DNA of 64,000 nucleotides from Streptomyces sp. NBC_01214 (GCF_026340975.1 NZ_JAPEOS010000002.1:62001-126000); one strand, 5' to 3'; counted from the stretch's first letter, positions 35,044 to 43,509 are shown. Notes: a model not told the origin generated them from the sequence alone. Translations and numbers: made by a program.

Positions 35044-36012
35044 TTACACCGCCTCGCGCAGATCGAGCCCGATGTCCAGGATCGGCGAGGAGTGGGTCAG
35101 CGCGCCGACCGCCAGGTAGTCCACGCCGGTCTCCGCGTACGCGCGGGCGGTGTCCAGGGACAGGCGGCCGGAGGACTCCAGCACCGCGCGGCCGGCCACC
35201 AGGGCCACGGCCTGCGCGGTCTGCTCGACCGTGAAGTTGTCCAGCAGGATCAGGTCGGCGCCGGCCTCCAGGACCTCGCCGATCTGCTCCAGCGTGTCGA
35301 CCTCGACCTCGATCGGGACCTCGGGGAAGGCCTCGCGCACGGCCTTGAAGGCCTGGGCGACGCCGCCCGCCGCCACCACGTGGTTGTCCTTGACCAGCGC
35401 CGCGTCCGAGAGCGACATCCGGTGGTTGACGCCGCCGCCGCAGCGCACCGCGTACTTCTCCAGCGAGCGCAGGCCCGGCGTCGTCTTGCGGGTGTCGCGG
35501 ACCTTCGCCGAGGTGCCCTCCAGCACGTCGGCCCAGCGGCGGGTGGCCGTCGCGATGCCCGACAGCCGGCACAGGATGTTCAGCGCGCTGCGCTCCGCCG
35601 TGAGCAGGTCACGGGTGCGCGAGCGCACGGACAGCAGCAGCTGCCCGGCCTGGACGGCGTCGCCGTCCTCCGCGTGCCGCTCCACCTCGAAGGCCTCCGT
35701 GCAGACCACGGAGAACACGGCCTCGGCGATCCGCAGACCGGCCACGACACCGTCCTCGCGCGCGACGAAGTCGGCGACGGCCTCGGCCTCCTCCGGCACG
35801 GTCGCCACCGTCGTCACGTCCACGCCGCCGTCCAGGTCCTCGGACAGCGCCATGTGCGCGATGTCCTCGACCTCGATCGGGTCCAGGCCGGCGTCGGCGA
35901 GCAGCTGCGCCAGCGCCGGGTCCAGGCCGCTCTCCTCGCCGTCGCCGCAGGCGCAGTCGTCGCCGCAGCCGCCGTCGTTCTGGTCGATCAGGGGAAGTTC
36001 GGGGGTGCTCAC
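35044..36012 (-). CDS. nadC: Nicotinate-nucleotide diphosphorylase (quinolinate phosphoribosyltransferase)
   Basis: Converts quinolinate and PRPP to nicotinate mononucleotide. The 322-residue protein contains RKTTPGLR, KYAVRCGGGVNHR and ALVKDNHVVAAGG, all active-site segments. It carries an N-terminal extension of about 30 residues that is Cys/Asp/Gly-rich (GGCGDDCACGDGEE), absent from E. coli NadC. GTG 36012 was preferred to GTG 36018 (which overlaps the nadB stop) because GGAG then lies 8 nt upstream. No nadA is in the operon. Confidence 0.96.
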   Translation of the reverse strand: MSTPELPLIDQNDGGCGDDCACGDGEESGLDPALAQLLADAGLDPIEVEDIAHMALSEDLDGGVDVTTVATVPEEAEAVADFVAREDGVVAGLRIAEAVFSVVCTEAFEVERHAEDGDAVQAGQLLLSVRSRTRDLLTAERSALNILCRLSGIATATRRWADVLEGTSAKVRDTRKTTPGLRSLEKYAVRCGGGVNHRMSLSDAALVKDNHVVAAGGVAQAFKAVREAFPEVPIEVEVDTLEQIGEVLEAGADLILLDNFTVEQTAQAVALVAGRAVLESSGRLSLDTARAYAETGVDYLAVGALTHSSPILDIGLDLREAV

Positions 36013-36014
36013 GG

Positions 36015-37766
36015 TCACTGCTCCAGGCTCGGGGTGCTCAGGGGGTGCACGGACGGGAAGTCCGCGGAGTCGGTGGGTACGACGACCAGGGCGCGCTTCT
36101 CGGTCGCCGAGAGCCGGACGACGAGATGGCGGCGCCAGTGGGCATCGTCCCGCTCGGGGTGGTCCTCGCGCCAGTGGCAGCCGCGGGTCTCCACGCGCCG
36201 CTGCGCGGCGGCGACCAGGACCCGCGCCACGCACAGCAGGTTCGTGGCCTCCCAGGTGTCCACGCCCGGCTCGGCGGTCTTGCCGTGCGCTTCGAGGTCG
36301 TTCAGGGCGGTGGCGTACAGCGCTTCGAGGGCGTCGGCCGCGGCACTGAGCGAGTCGGCGGAGCGCAGCACGCCCGCGCCCTCCGTCATGATCCGCTGGA
36401 CCTCGTACCGGGCCGCGCCGGGCTGCAGCGGGCCGGTCGCCGGGACCGGTATGCCCGGGCCGCTGCCCGCGGGCCGCTCGGCGACGATGTCCTCGGCGAT
36501 CCGCTCGGCGAAGACCAGACCCTCCAGCAGGGAGTTGGAGGCCAGCCGGTTCGCGCCGTGCACACCGGTGCAGGCGACCTCGCCGCAGGCGTACAGGCCG
36601 GGGACGGTGGTCCGCCCGTGCAGGTCGGTGCGGACGCCGCCGGACGCGTAGTGCGCGGCGGGCGCCACCGGGATGGGCTCGGTCACCGGGTCGATGCCGT
36701 GGGAACGGCAGGCGGCCAGGATGGTCGGGAAGCGCTGCTCCCACATCTGCGCGCCGAAGTGCCGGGCGTCGAGGTACATGTGCTGCGCGCCCTGCTCCTG
36801 CATGCGGCGCATGATGCCCTTGGCGACGATGTCGCGCGGCGCCAGCTCGGCGAGCTCGTGCTGGCCCTGCATGAAGCGCACGCCGTCCGCGTCGACGAGG
36901 TGCGCGCCCTCGCCCCGGACCGCCTCCGACACCAGCGGCTGCTGTCCCTCGGCGTCCGGGCCGAGGAAGAGCACCGTCGGGTGGAACTGCACGAATTCGA
37001 GGTCGGAGACCTCGGCGCCGGCCCGCAGCGCGAGCGCCACGCCGTCACCGGTGGACACCGACGGGTTGGTGGTGGCGGAGAAGACCTGGCCCATGCCGCC
37101 GGTCGCGAGGATCACGGCGGGCGCGTGCACGGCGCCCACCCCGTCGTGCTGGCCCTCGCCCATGACGTGCAGGGTCACACCGGCCGTACGGCCCTGCGCG
37201 TCTTGCAGCAGGTCCAGCACGAGCGCGTTCTCCACGGTCTCGATGCCCGCGGCCTGGACGGCCTCGACGAGCGCCCGGGAGATCTCGGCGCCGGTGGCGT
37301 CGCCGCCCGCGTGCGCGATCCGGCGGCGGTGGTGCCCGCCCTCGCGGGTCAGCTCTATCTCGCCGGTCTCCGTGGAGGTGTCGAAGACCGCGCCGGTGGC
37401 CATCAGCCGCCGTACCGCGTCGGGGCCCTCGGTGACGAGCAGCCGGACGGCCTCCTCGTCGCACAGGCCCGCACCGGCGACCAGCGTGTCGTCGAGGTGC
37501 TGCTCCGGGGTGTCGCCCTCGCCGAGGGCCGCGGCGATGCCGCCCTGGGCCCAGCGGGTGGAGCCGTCGTCGAGCCGGGCCTTGGTGACCACGACGGTAC
37601 GGCGGCCCCCGGCGGCGCAGCGCAGCGCGGCGGTCAGGCCCGCCACGCCGGAACCGACGACCACGACGTCGGCGTCGAGGGACCAGCCGGGGGCCGGGGC
37701 GTGCAGCCGTATGCCGGTGCCTTCGCCTGCCCCGTCCGACGGGATGCCTCTGCCTGGGGTGCTCAC
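36015..37766 (-). CDS. nadB: L-aspartate oxidase
   Basis: FAD enzyme that oxidises L-aspartate to iminoaspartate, which NadA turns into quinolinate. The 583-residue protein has the dinucleotide fold ADVVVVGSGVAGLTAAL near residue 32-48, the RWAQGGIAAAL segment, HPT in FVQFHPTVLF and the active-site GGVRTDLHGRTTVPGLYACGE region followed by a helical C-terminal domain. GTG 37766 overlaps the panC stop (GTGA), and its own end abuts nadC, so the genes are coupled. Confidence 0.97.
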   Translation of the reverse strand: MSTPGRGIPSDGAGEGTGIRLHAPAPGWSLDADVVVVGSGVAGLTAALRCAAGGRRTVVVTKARLDDGSTRWAQGGIAAALGEGDTPEQHLDDTLVAGAGLCDEEAVRLLVTEGPDAVRRLMATGAVFDTSTETGEIELTREGGHHRRRIAHAGGDATGAEISRALVEAVQAAGIETVENALVLDLLQDAQGRTAGVTLHVMGEGQHDGVGAVHAPAVILATGGMGQVFSATTNPSVSTGDGVALALRAGAEVSDLEFVQFHPTVLFLGPDAEGQQPLVSEAVRGEGAHLVDADGVRFMQGQHELAELAPRDIVAKGIMRRMQEQGAQHMYLDARHFGAQMWEQRFPTILAACRSHGIDPVTEPIPVAPAAHYASGGVRTDLHGRTTVPGLYACGEVACTGVHGANRLASNSLLEGLVFAERIAEDIVAERPAGSGPGIPVPATGPLQPGAARYEVQRIMTEGAGVLRSADSLSAAADALEALYATALNDLEAHGKTAEPGVDTWEATNLLCVARVLVAAAQRRVETRGCHWREDHPERDDAHWRRHLVVRLSATEKRALVVVPTDSADFPSVHPLSTPSLEQ

Positions 37767-38755
37767 GAGTGTGCTCCGAATTCCAATGGGATGTTGTCGA
37801 TCAGCCGGGTCGAGCCCACCTTCGCGGCCACGGCCAACACGGCCTGCCCGGTGAAGTCCTGACCGGTCTCGGTGAAGTCCAGCGGGTCCACCAGCGCCAG
37901 GTAGTCCAGCACGAGCGGCGGCTCGTGGCGGCCCGCCTCGTCCAGGACGTGCAGCGCGGCGGCCCGTACGGCGTCCGGCAGACCGGCGCCGGCCGCCGAG
38001 ACGGCGTGCGCGTCGGCGGAGGCACGGATCTCGCCGAGGCGGGCCAGGGCGGTGGCCCGCTCGTCGCTGGCCGGGGAGGCCTCGGCGCGGGCGCGCAGCG
38101 CCGCCTGCGCGGCGAGCCGGTCGCGGCCGGCGAACAGGGCGCGGGACAGGGCCAGGGCGGTGTGCCGCTCCGCGGCGGAGAGGTAGCGGTTGCGGGACGA
38201 CAGCGCGAGCCCGTCCTCCTCGCGGACGGTCGGTACGCCGACCACCTCGACGGGGAAGTTCAGGTCGGTCACCATCCGCCGGATCAGGGCCAGTTGCTGC
38301 GCGTCCTTCTGGCCGAAGAGGGCCAGGTCGGGGCGGGTGAGGTGGAGCAGCTTGGCGACGACGGTGAGCATTCCGTCGAAGTGCCCGGGGCGGGTGGCCC
38401 CTTCGAGGCGCTCGCCCATGGGGCCGGCGCTGATCCGCACCTGCGGGTCGCCGCCCGGGTAGACCTCGTCGACCGCCGGGGCGAACACGGCGTCGGCACC
38501 CGCCCCTTCGGCGATCGCCACGTCGGCGTCGAGGGTGCGGGGGTAGCGGTCGAGGTCCTCGCCCGCCCCGAACTGCAGCGGGTTGACGAAGACGGTGACG
38601 ACGACCTGTCCCTCGGGCCCGGCCTGTTCGCGGGCCGTGCGGATCAAGGTGGCGTGGCCCTCGTGCAGGGCGCCCATGGTCATCACCACGGCCCGGCGGC
38701 CGGTGCGCGACAGCTTGTGCAGCTCCTCCGCGGTGTGCAGCAGCAGGTCGGTCAC
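37763..38755 (-). CDS. panC: Pantothenate synthetase
   Basis: ATP-dependent condensation of pantoate and beta-alanine. The 330-residue protein has the adenylate-binding MGALHEGHATLI (HxGH), VFVNPLQFGAGEDLDRYPR, FGQKDAQQLALIRRM, and the KMSKS-like loop in LALSSRNRYLS. GTG 38755 overlaps the stop of the DUF2520 gene by 4 bp and its own stop overlaps nadB, indicating one translationally coupled operon. Confidence 0.97.
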   Translation of the reverse strand: MTDLLLHTAEELHKLSRTGRRAVVMTMGALHEGHATLIRTAREQAGPEGQVVVTVFVNPLQFGAGEDLDRYPRTLDADVAIAEGAGADAVFAPAVDEVYPGGDPQVRISAGPMGERLEGATRPGHFDGMLTVVAKLLHLTRPDLALFGQKDAQQLALIRRMVTDLNFPVEVVGVPTVREEDGLALSSRNRYLSAAERHTALALSRALFAGRDRLAAQAALRARAEASPASDERATALARLGEIRASADAHAVSAAGAGLPDAVRAAALHVLDEAGRHEPPLVLDYLALVDPLDFTETGQDFTGQAVLAVAAKVGSTRLIDNIPLEFGAHS

Positions 38756-39663
38756 TGGTCGCCCCCGTCGGACTCCGTGTCGGCGAGCACGCCGAGCAGG
38801 TCCTCGGCGAGTTCGGGCTTGAGCAGACCGTGCGCGAGGGCCCGGTCCGCGGTCGTACGGGCCATCGCCAGGTAACCGGGGACCGCTGCGGGCGCGTGCC
38901 GGCGCAGCTCCGAGACGTGCGCCCTGACCGTACCGGCGTCCCCGCGGGCCACCGGCCCGGTCAGGGCGCCGTCACCGGAGCGCAGGGCGTTGTCGAGGGC
39001 CGCGCCGAGCAGCGGGCCGAGCATCCGGTCGGGGTGCTCCACCCCGGCCTTGGCCAGCAGCTCCATGGACTGGGCGACCAGCGTGACCAGGTGGTTCGCG
39101 CCGAGGGCCAGGGCCGCGTGGTAGAGCGGACGGTCCTCCTCCCGGATCCACTCGGGCTCCCCGCCCATCTCGATGACCAGGGCCTCGGCGGCCAGGCGCA
39201 GCTCTTCGGGGGCGGTGACCCCGAAGGAGCAGCCGGCGAGCCGCTGCACGTCGACCTCGGTGCCGGTGAAGGTCATCGCCGGGTGCAGGGCCAGCGGCAG
39301 GGCGCCCGCGCGGCGCGCGGGGTCGAGCACGGAGGTCCCGTACCGGCCGGAGGTGTGCACCAGGAGCTGTCCGGGCCGGACCGCGCCGGTGTCGGCGAGG
39401 CCCTCCACGAGGGACGGCAGCGCGTCGTCGGGGACGGTCAGGAGCACCAGGTCGGCCAGCTCCAGCACCTGCGCGGGCGGTACGAGCGGCACGTCGGGCA
39501 GCATCCGCTCGGCCCGGCGCACGGACGTGTCGGAGACTCCGGAGACGGCGACGGGCCGGTGCCCGGCCTGCTGGAGCGCACGCGCCAGCGCGGGACCGAC
39601 GCGGCCGGCACCGACGACGCCGACGGCGAGCCGGGCAGGGCGTGGCTGCTGTGATGGATTCAC
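38752..39663 (-). CDS. Rossmann-fold DUF2520 dehydrogenase-like protein
   Basis: 303-residue protein with an N-terminal dinucleotide fold (AVGVVGAGRVGPALARALQQAGH) and a helical C-terminal DUF2520 domain (HHAALALGANHLVTLVAQSMELLAKAGV-like segment at about 195-225). This domain pair resembles ketopantoate reductases and hydroxyacid dehydrogenases. As first gene of the operon and translationally coupled to panC, it may make pantoate from ketopantoate; see findings. GTG 39663 has GGAAGGG upstream. Confidence 0.85.
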   Translation of the reverse strand: MNPSQQPRPARLAVGVVGAGRVGPALARALQQAGHRPVAVSGVSDTSVRRAERMLPDVPLVPPAQVLELADLVLLTVPDDALPSLVEGLADTGAVRPGQLLVHTSGRYGTSVLDPARRAGALPLALHPAMTFTGTEVDVQRLAGCSFGVTAPEELRLAAEALVIEMGGEPEWIREEDRPLYHAALALGANHLVTLVAQSMELLAKAGVEHPDRMLGPLLGAALDNALRSGDGALTGPVARGDAGTVRAHVSELRRHAPAAVPGYLAMARTTADRALAHGLLKPELAEDLLGVLADTESDGGDQ

Positions 39664-39774
39664 GCGGGGGAGGCCCTTCCGTTCCAGTCCGCGGGGGTAC
39701 CGGACGATACGCCGCCATGCTAGCTCCTGGGGCAATTGGCCGGTCGGCGGCGACGGGAGCGAGGATCTTTCCCC

Positions 39775-40905
39775 ATGAGTGACAACAGCGAGGACACCGA
39801 ACGTACGAAGCGGCTGGTCGCGGCCTGGCGCGGGGCGGAGCGGAGGCTGTCCCGCAGTCTGCTGGAGCCCACCGTGGGGGAGCTGCTCGGCTCGCTCGCC
39901 GAAGCCCCGTACGACATGGACGGGCCGGCCGACGTCTACGGCGACGGGGTCGTCACCACGCTGGAGCGCAAGGTCGCCGAGCTGCTCGGGACCCAGGACG
40001 CGGCGTTCTTCCCCACCGGCACGATGGCCCAGCAGATCGCGCTGCGGTGCTGGGCGGGTCGGACCGGGAACCCGGTGGTGGCCCTGCACCCGATGAGCCA
40101 TCCGGAGCGGTGGGAGGGGGACGCCCTGTCGGTCGTCTCCGGGCTGCGGGTGGCGCACCCGACCACGGAGGCCCGCCCGCCGTCGGCCGCGGACGTCGAG
40201 GCGCTCCGGGAGCCCTTCGGCACGCTGATGGTGGAGCTGCCCCTGCGGGAGGCGGGCTTCCTGCTGCCCACCTGGGAGGAGCTGGAGGCGCTCACCGAAG
40301 CGGCCCGGGAGCGGGACGCGGTCGTCCACTTCGACGGGGCCCGGCTGTGGGAGTCCACCGTCCACTTCGGCCGCACCCTGCCCGAGATCGCGGGCCTCGC
40401 GGACTCCGTCTACGTCTCCTTCTACAAGTCGCTCGGCGGCCTCAGTGGGGCGGCCCTGGCGGGGCCCCGGGAGTTCGTGGAGGAGACCCGGGTCTGGCGG
40501 CACCGCTACGGCGGCCAGGTCTTCCGGCAGTTCCCGCAGGCCCTCTCGGCGCTCGCCGGACTGGAACGGGAACTGCCCCGGCTGCCGTCGTACGTGGCCC
40601 AGGCGCGGGTGGTGGCCGGGGCGCTGCGCTCGGCGTTCGCGGATTCGGGGGTCCCGTGGGCCCGGATCAACCCGGAGGAGCCGCACACCCACCAGTTCCA
40701 GGTGTGGCTCCCGTACGAGGCGGACCGGCTGACGGAGGCGGGCCTGCGGCAGGCGGAGGAGACGGGGACGGTCCTCTTCCGTCGCTGGTCCGCCGACGGC
40801 CCGCCGGGCCTCGCGGTGACGGAACTGGAAATCACGCAGCCGGGGCTGTCCTGGACGGAGTCCGACGTCCACGAAGCGGTTTCGGCCTTCGTGGCCCGGA
40901 TCTGA
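39775..40905 (+). CDS. PLP-dependent beta-eliminating lyase / threonine aldolase-like enzyme
   Basis: 376-residue fold-type I PLP enzyme. PTGTMAQQIALR is the cofactor phosphate loop, HFDGARLWES holds the Asp that pairs with the pyridine nitrogen, and YVSFYKSLGGLSGAALAG contains the Schiff-base Lys218. This is the Beta_elim_lyase family that includes low-specificity threonine aldolases. It has no metabolic neighbours that identify the substrate. It is divergent from the pan/nad operon with a 111-bp gap. Confidence 0.9.
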   Translation: MSDNSEDTERTKRLVAAWRGAERRLSRSLLEPTVGELLGSLAEAPYDMDGPADVYGDGVVTTLERKVAELLGTQDAAFFPTGTMAQQIALRCWAGRTGNPVVALHPMSHPERWEGDALSVVSGLRVAHPTTEARPPSAADVEALREPFGTLMVELPLREAGFLLPTWEELEALTEAARERDAVVHFDGARLWESTVHFGRTLPEIAGLADSVYVSFYKSLGGLSGAALAGPREFVEETRVWRHRYGGQVFRQFPQALSALAGLERELPRLPSYVAQARVVAGALRSAFADSGVPWARINPEEPHTHQFQVWLPYEADRLTEAGLRQAEETGTVLFRRWSADGPPGLAVTELEITQPGLSWTESDVHEAVSAFVARI

Positions 40906-40932
40906 AGGACCCGATCCAGCCCCACCCACCCC

Positions 40933-41031
40933 TCCAGCCCCGCGGGCGTCTGAGGCGCGGGGCTTGGAGCGGAGCCCGCACTTCCAGCCCCGCCGGCGTT
41001 TGAGGCGCGGGGTCCGGGGGCGGAGCCCCGG
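40933..41031. repeat. Two tandem copies of a dispersed Streptomyces intergenic repeat
   Basis: Two related copies of about 48 bp (40933-40980 and 40983-41031) share CCAGCCCCGC, GGGCGT(C/T)TGAGGCGCGGGG and a trailing CGGAGCCC. A further copy lies at 56322-56396. The element is familiar from many Streptomyces genomes. The rest of the 314-bp gap (40906-41219) shows a GCACCC hexamer run at 41074-41097 and the ribosome site of the DUF397 gene, and no other gene. Confidence 0.8.
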
Positions 41032-41219
41032 GAAACGGCGAAAGGGCGGGGCGGGGAGAGGCCCCGCGCAGCGGCACCCGCACCCGCACCCGCACCCACA
41101 TCCGCGCCCCCGGAAGGCAAGGGCGAAATGCGGAATTCCCCAAAGCCACCGGCGCAAGCCGGCCACGGCGTTACCGTCATTGACGGCAATTACCGGCCAT
41201 CGCGCCCGGAGGAGACACC

Positions 41220-41405
41220 ATGACCACTCAGCCCGCGTGGCGGAAGTCCTCGTTCTGCAGTGAGGGCGACGCCTGCGTCTACGTCGCCACCGCCCCCGGA
41301 GCCCTCGTCAAGGTCGCCGACCGCGCCGACCCCGCCCACCTCGTGCTCGCCACCACCCAAGCCGCCTGGGCCGACTTCCTGCGCGCGGTCAAAGAGACCG
41401 GCTGA
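41220..41405 (+). CDS. DUF397 domain protein (61 residues)
   Basis: Complete small DUF397 protein: WRKSSFCSEGDACVYVA at the start and a PAHLVLATTQAAWADFLRAVK end are the family signature. GGAGGAGACACC before the ATG is an excellent ribosome site. Such proteins usually sit beside a helix-turn-helix/DUF5753 regulator and in the BldB/WhiJ-like systems affect development; here no partner is adjacent. Confidence 0.93.
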   Translation: MTTQPAWRKSSFCSEGDACVYVATAPGALVKVADRADPAHLVLATTQAAWADFLRAVKETG

Positions 41406-41472
41406 GGGACCCGCCGAGCGCGCCGCACCCGCGATCAGGGGATTTTGTCCGATTAGCGCGTATCTTCGGCCC

Positions 41473-42066
41473 ATGCCCACGCCCTACGGATCCCGCGGCG
41501 GCATGGCGTTCAGCGCCGCTGAGCTGCACCTGCTCACGCGCCTCCTCGCCCACGCCCTTCAGTCCCCCTCGGCCCCCCTGGCGGCCGAGGAGGTCCAGGA
41601 CTGCCTGCGCCTCGCGCAGTCGGTGGACGAAGCGGTCCAGGAGGCGGGCCGGCTCAGAGCGTTCCTCCTCGCGGACCTCGCCCGCTACCGCGGCGCCCTG
41701 CCCGGCAGTCTCTCCGGCTACCTGGAGCTGCTGCAGGACGCCCTGGCCGCCGGGTACGAACCGGAGCCCGACGACCTCGCCGCCCTGCGGGCGCTGCGCG
41801 CCAACCCGATCGCCGCCGCGCTGCTGGAACGGGTCCGGACGGTCGCGGAGCGCTCCGTACGGCGGCGGCTGTCGACCGCCCCCGCGCCCCGGACCCGGCT
41901 GCTGGCCCTGGCCGGCGGCAAGGAGAAGGACGAGCCGCCGGCCCGCCCGGCTCCGCACCCCAAGGAGCCGCCCCGCCCGGAGCGGCCGATTCCGACCCCC
42001 GGTGAGGTGTTCCCGCCGCGCCGCAAGCCCACCCCGCCCCCGGCGGCCGGGCTGGCCGCCGGGTAG
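41473..42066 (+). CDS. Hypothetical helical protein with Pro-rich tail
   Basis: 197-residue protein, ATG 41473. The first 130 residues are predicted helical, with many Leu and charged residues (LHLLTRLLAHALQ, LRLAQSVDEAVQEAGRLRAFLLADLARYRGALPG); the C-terminal 65 residues are disordered and rich in Pro/Lys/Glu. No signal peptide or known domain. Homologues appear to be common in Streptomyces near lsr2, as I recall. Followed by the small membrane protein gene at 14 bp, likely one transcript. Confidence 0.8.
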   Translation: MPTPYGSRGGMAFSAAELHLLTRLLAHALQSPSAPLAAEEVQDCLRLAQSVDEAVQEAGRLRAFLLADLARYRGALPGSLSGYLELLQDALAAGYEPEPDDLAALRALRANPIAAALLERVRTVAERSVRRRLSTAPAPRTRLLALAGGKEKDEPPARPAPHPKEPPRPERPIPTPGEVFPPRRKPTPPPAAGLAAG

Positions 42067-42080
42067 CTACGCTGTGGGGC

Positions 42081-42248
42081 ATGGACTACGTTTCCGCGCT
42101 CGTGCCCCCCTTCGTGATGGCCGTGTTCTTCATTGCTCTCGTCATGACGATCGTGAAGAGCCAGGGCGGTTCCAACAAGGCCAAGGAGGACGCGGCGGTC
42201 GATGCCGTGCTCGCCCGGGCCGAAGCCACTCAGCAGCAGCAGAAGTAA
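42081..42248 (+). CDS. Small single-pass membrane protein (55 residues)
   Basis: ATG 42081 to TAA 42246-42248. The product, MDYVSALVPPFVMAVFFIALVMTIVKSQGG followed by a charged tail ending ATQQQQK, has one membrane segment (about 8-26) and a cytoplasmic helical tail. GTGGGGC precedes the ATG. It is too short for most gene callers but its codon use is normal. Function unknown; may be a membrane-peptide partner of a larger protein. Confidence 0.75.
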   Translation: MDYVSALVPPFVMAVFFIALVMTIVKSQGGSNKAKEDAAVDAVLARAEATQQQQK

Positions 42249-42324
42249 CCCTCGGGGCGTGCGGCTTCACCGGCCGTGCGCCCTATTTTCCGGCGCGTTG
42301 CCGAGCGAGTAGTCGGGCAATTCA

Positions 42325-42353
42325 GCACAAGCCGCACTATCGTGCTGCTGTGC
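42325..42353. promoter_or_regulatory. Candidate BlaI-type autoregulatory site
   Basis: Interrupted dyad GCACA-N4-GCAC-N4-GTGC-N3-TGTGC immediately before and over the GTG start of the BlaI-family gene, with no other ribosome site visible. It may be an operator, or the gene may be read from a leaderless mRNA. Confidence 0.35.
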
Positions 42354-42802
42354 CTCGCCCCCTGGGAGAACTCGAAGACGCCGTCATGACGCGGGTGTGG
42401 CAGTGGAACCGCCCGGTCACCGTGCGAGAAGTACTGGAAGACCTCCAGCAGGAACGGTCCATCGCGTACACCACGGTCATGACCGTTATGGACAATCTCC
42501 ATCAGAAGGGCTGGGTCCGCCGGGAAGCCGAAGGCCGCGCCTATCGATATACGGCGGTCTCCACCCGCGCCGCCTACTCGGCCGCACTCATGAACGAAGC
42601 CTGGTCGACGAGCGACAACCCCGCGGCCGCCCTCGTGGCCTTCTTCGGCATGATGTCCGCGGAACAGCGCGAAGCCCTCCGGGACGCCGTGCGGGTCGTC
42701 CAGTACGACGACGAGTCGAGCGCCGACGCCGCCCCCGAACCCCCCGCTCCGCCCGTGGCCGAGGGGGAGTCCGACGAGCGCCCGCAGGAGCCGGGGCGAT
42801 AA
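42350..42802 (+). CDS. BlaI/MecI/CopY-family transcriptional regulator
   Basis: 150-residue regulator with the BlaI winged helix (LGELEDAVMTRVWQWNRPVTVREVLEDL...YTTVMTVMDNLHQKGWVRRE) and a dimerisation helix pair. The acidic, Pro-rich C-terminal tail of about 30 residues is extra. Starts at GTG 42350 (MPRPLGEL), matching orthologues as I recall. BlaI proteins are normally released by a BlaR1 membrane protease; none is adjacent, so this one may answer to another signal. Downstream is the GNAT gene at 11 bp. Confidence 0.92.
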   Translation: MPRPLGELEDAVMTRVWQWNRPVTVREVLEDLQQERSIAYTTVMTVMDNLHQKGWVRREAEGRAYRYTAVSTRAAYSAALMNEAWSTSDNPAAALVAFFGMMSAEQREALRDAVRVVQYDDESSADAAPEPPAPPVAEGESDERPQEPGR

Positions 42803-42813
42803 CGTCCGCAGCC

Positions 42814-43344
42814 ATGGGAGAGTTTTCCACTGCACATGCAGAAACAGTGACGATCCGCCGTGCCCGGACGCGTGATGTTCCCGCGCTGCGCCGACTCCTC
42901 GACCAGTACGTGCAGCAGCGGATCCTGCTCGACAAAGCTCCGGTCGTCCTTTACGAGGACATCCAGGAGTTCTGGGTCGCGGAACGCGACTCCGACGGCC
43001 AGGTCGTCGGCTGCGGCGCTCTCCACGTGATGTGGGAAGACCTTGCCGAAGTGCGCACTCTCGCCGTCGACCGGGGCTTGAAGGGCGCCGGAGTCGGGCA
43101 TCAGGTACTGGAGCAGTTGTTGCGTACCGCCCGTACCCTCGGGGTGAGCCGGGTTTTCTGCCTCACCTTCGAAGTCGAGTTCTTCGCGAAGCACGGCTTC
43201 GTCGAGATCGGCGAGACCCCGGTCAAGACCGATGTCTACATGGAGCTGCTGCGTTCCTATGACGAGGGTGTCGCCGAGTTCCTCGGTCTCGAACGAGTGA
43301 AGCCGAACACCTTGGGCAACAGTCGGATGCTTCTGCACCTCTGA
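42814..43344 (+). CDS. GNAT-family amino-acid N-acetyltransferase (ArgA-like)
   Basis: 176-residue GNAT with the acetyl-CoA loop VDRGLKGAGVGHQVLEQLL and CLTFEVEFFAKHGFVEIGE. It resembles the short, single-domain N-acetylglutamate synthases of actinobacteria (M. tuberculosis Rv2747 type), which make N-acetylglutamate for arginine synthesis; the activity is inferred. ATG 42814 has a weak ribosome site; GTG 42847 (VTIRRARTRD) is an alternative. Probably co-transcribed with the BlaI-type gene. Confidence 0.85.
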   Translation: MGEFSTAHAETVTIRRARTRDVPALRRLLDQYVQQRILLDKAPVVLYEDIQEFWVAERDSDGQVVGCGALHVMWEDLAEVRTLAVDRGLKGAGVGHQVLEQLLRTARTLGVSRVFCLTFEVEFFAKHGFVEIGETPVKTDVYMELLRSYDEGVAEFLGLERVKPNTLGNSRMLLHL

Positions 43345-43509
43345 TCGATGGCCTCAGCTTTTCCGGTGCTCCGCGCACCTGTGGCCTATGTCCGAATCGC
43401 GTACGTTTCCCGCCCTGTTGCGGTCTCGAACCTCTCACCGGGGGTTTGTGTTTTCCAGGCAAAAGCGGTTTCCTTTCCGCGTACTGCTTTTCGATGAAAG
43501 GAAATCCCG

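Noticed and set aside
41074..41097. Possible CRISPR-like or regulatory repeat (GCACCC hexamers)
   Set aside because: Units are only six bases with no spacers and no cas genes; simple sequence repeat.
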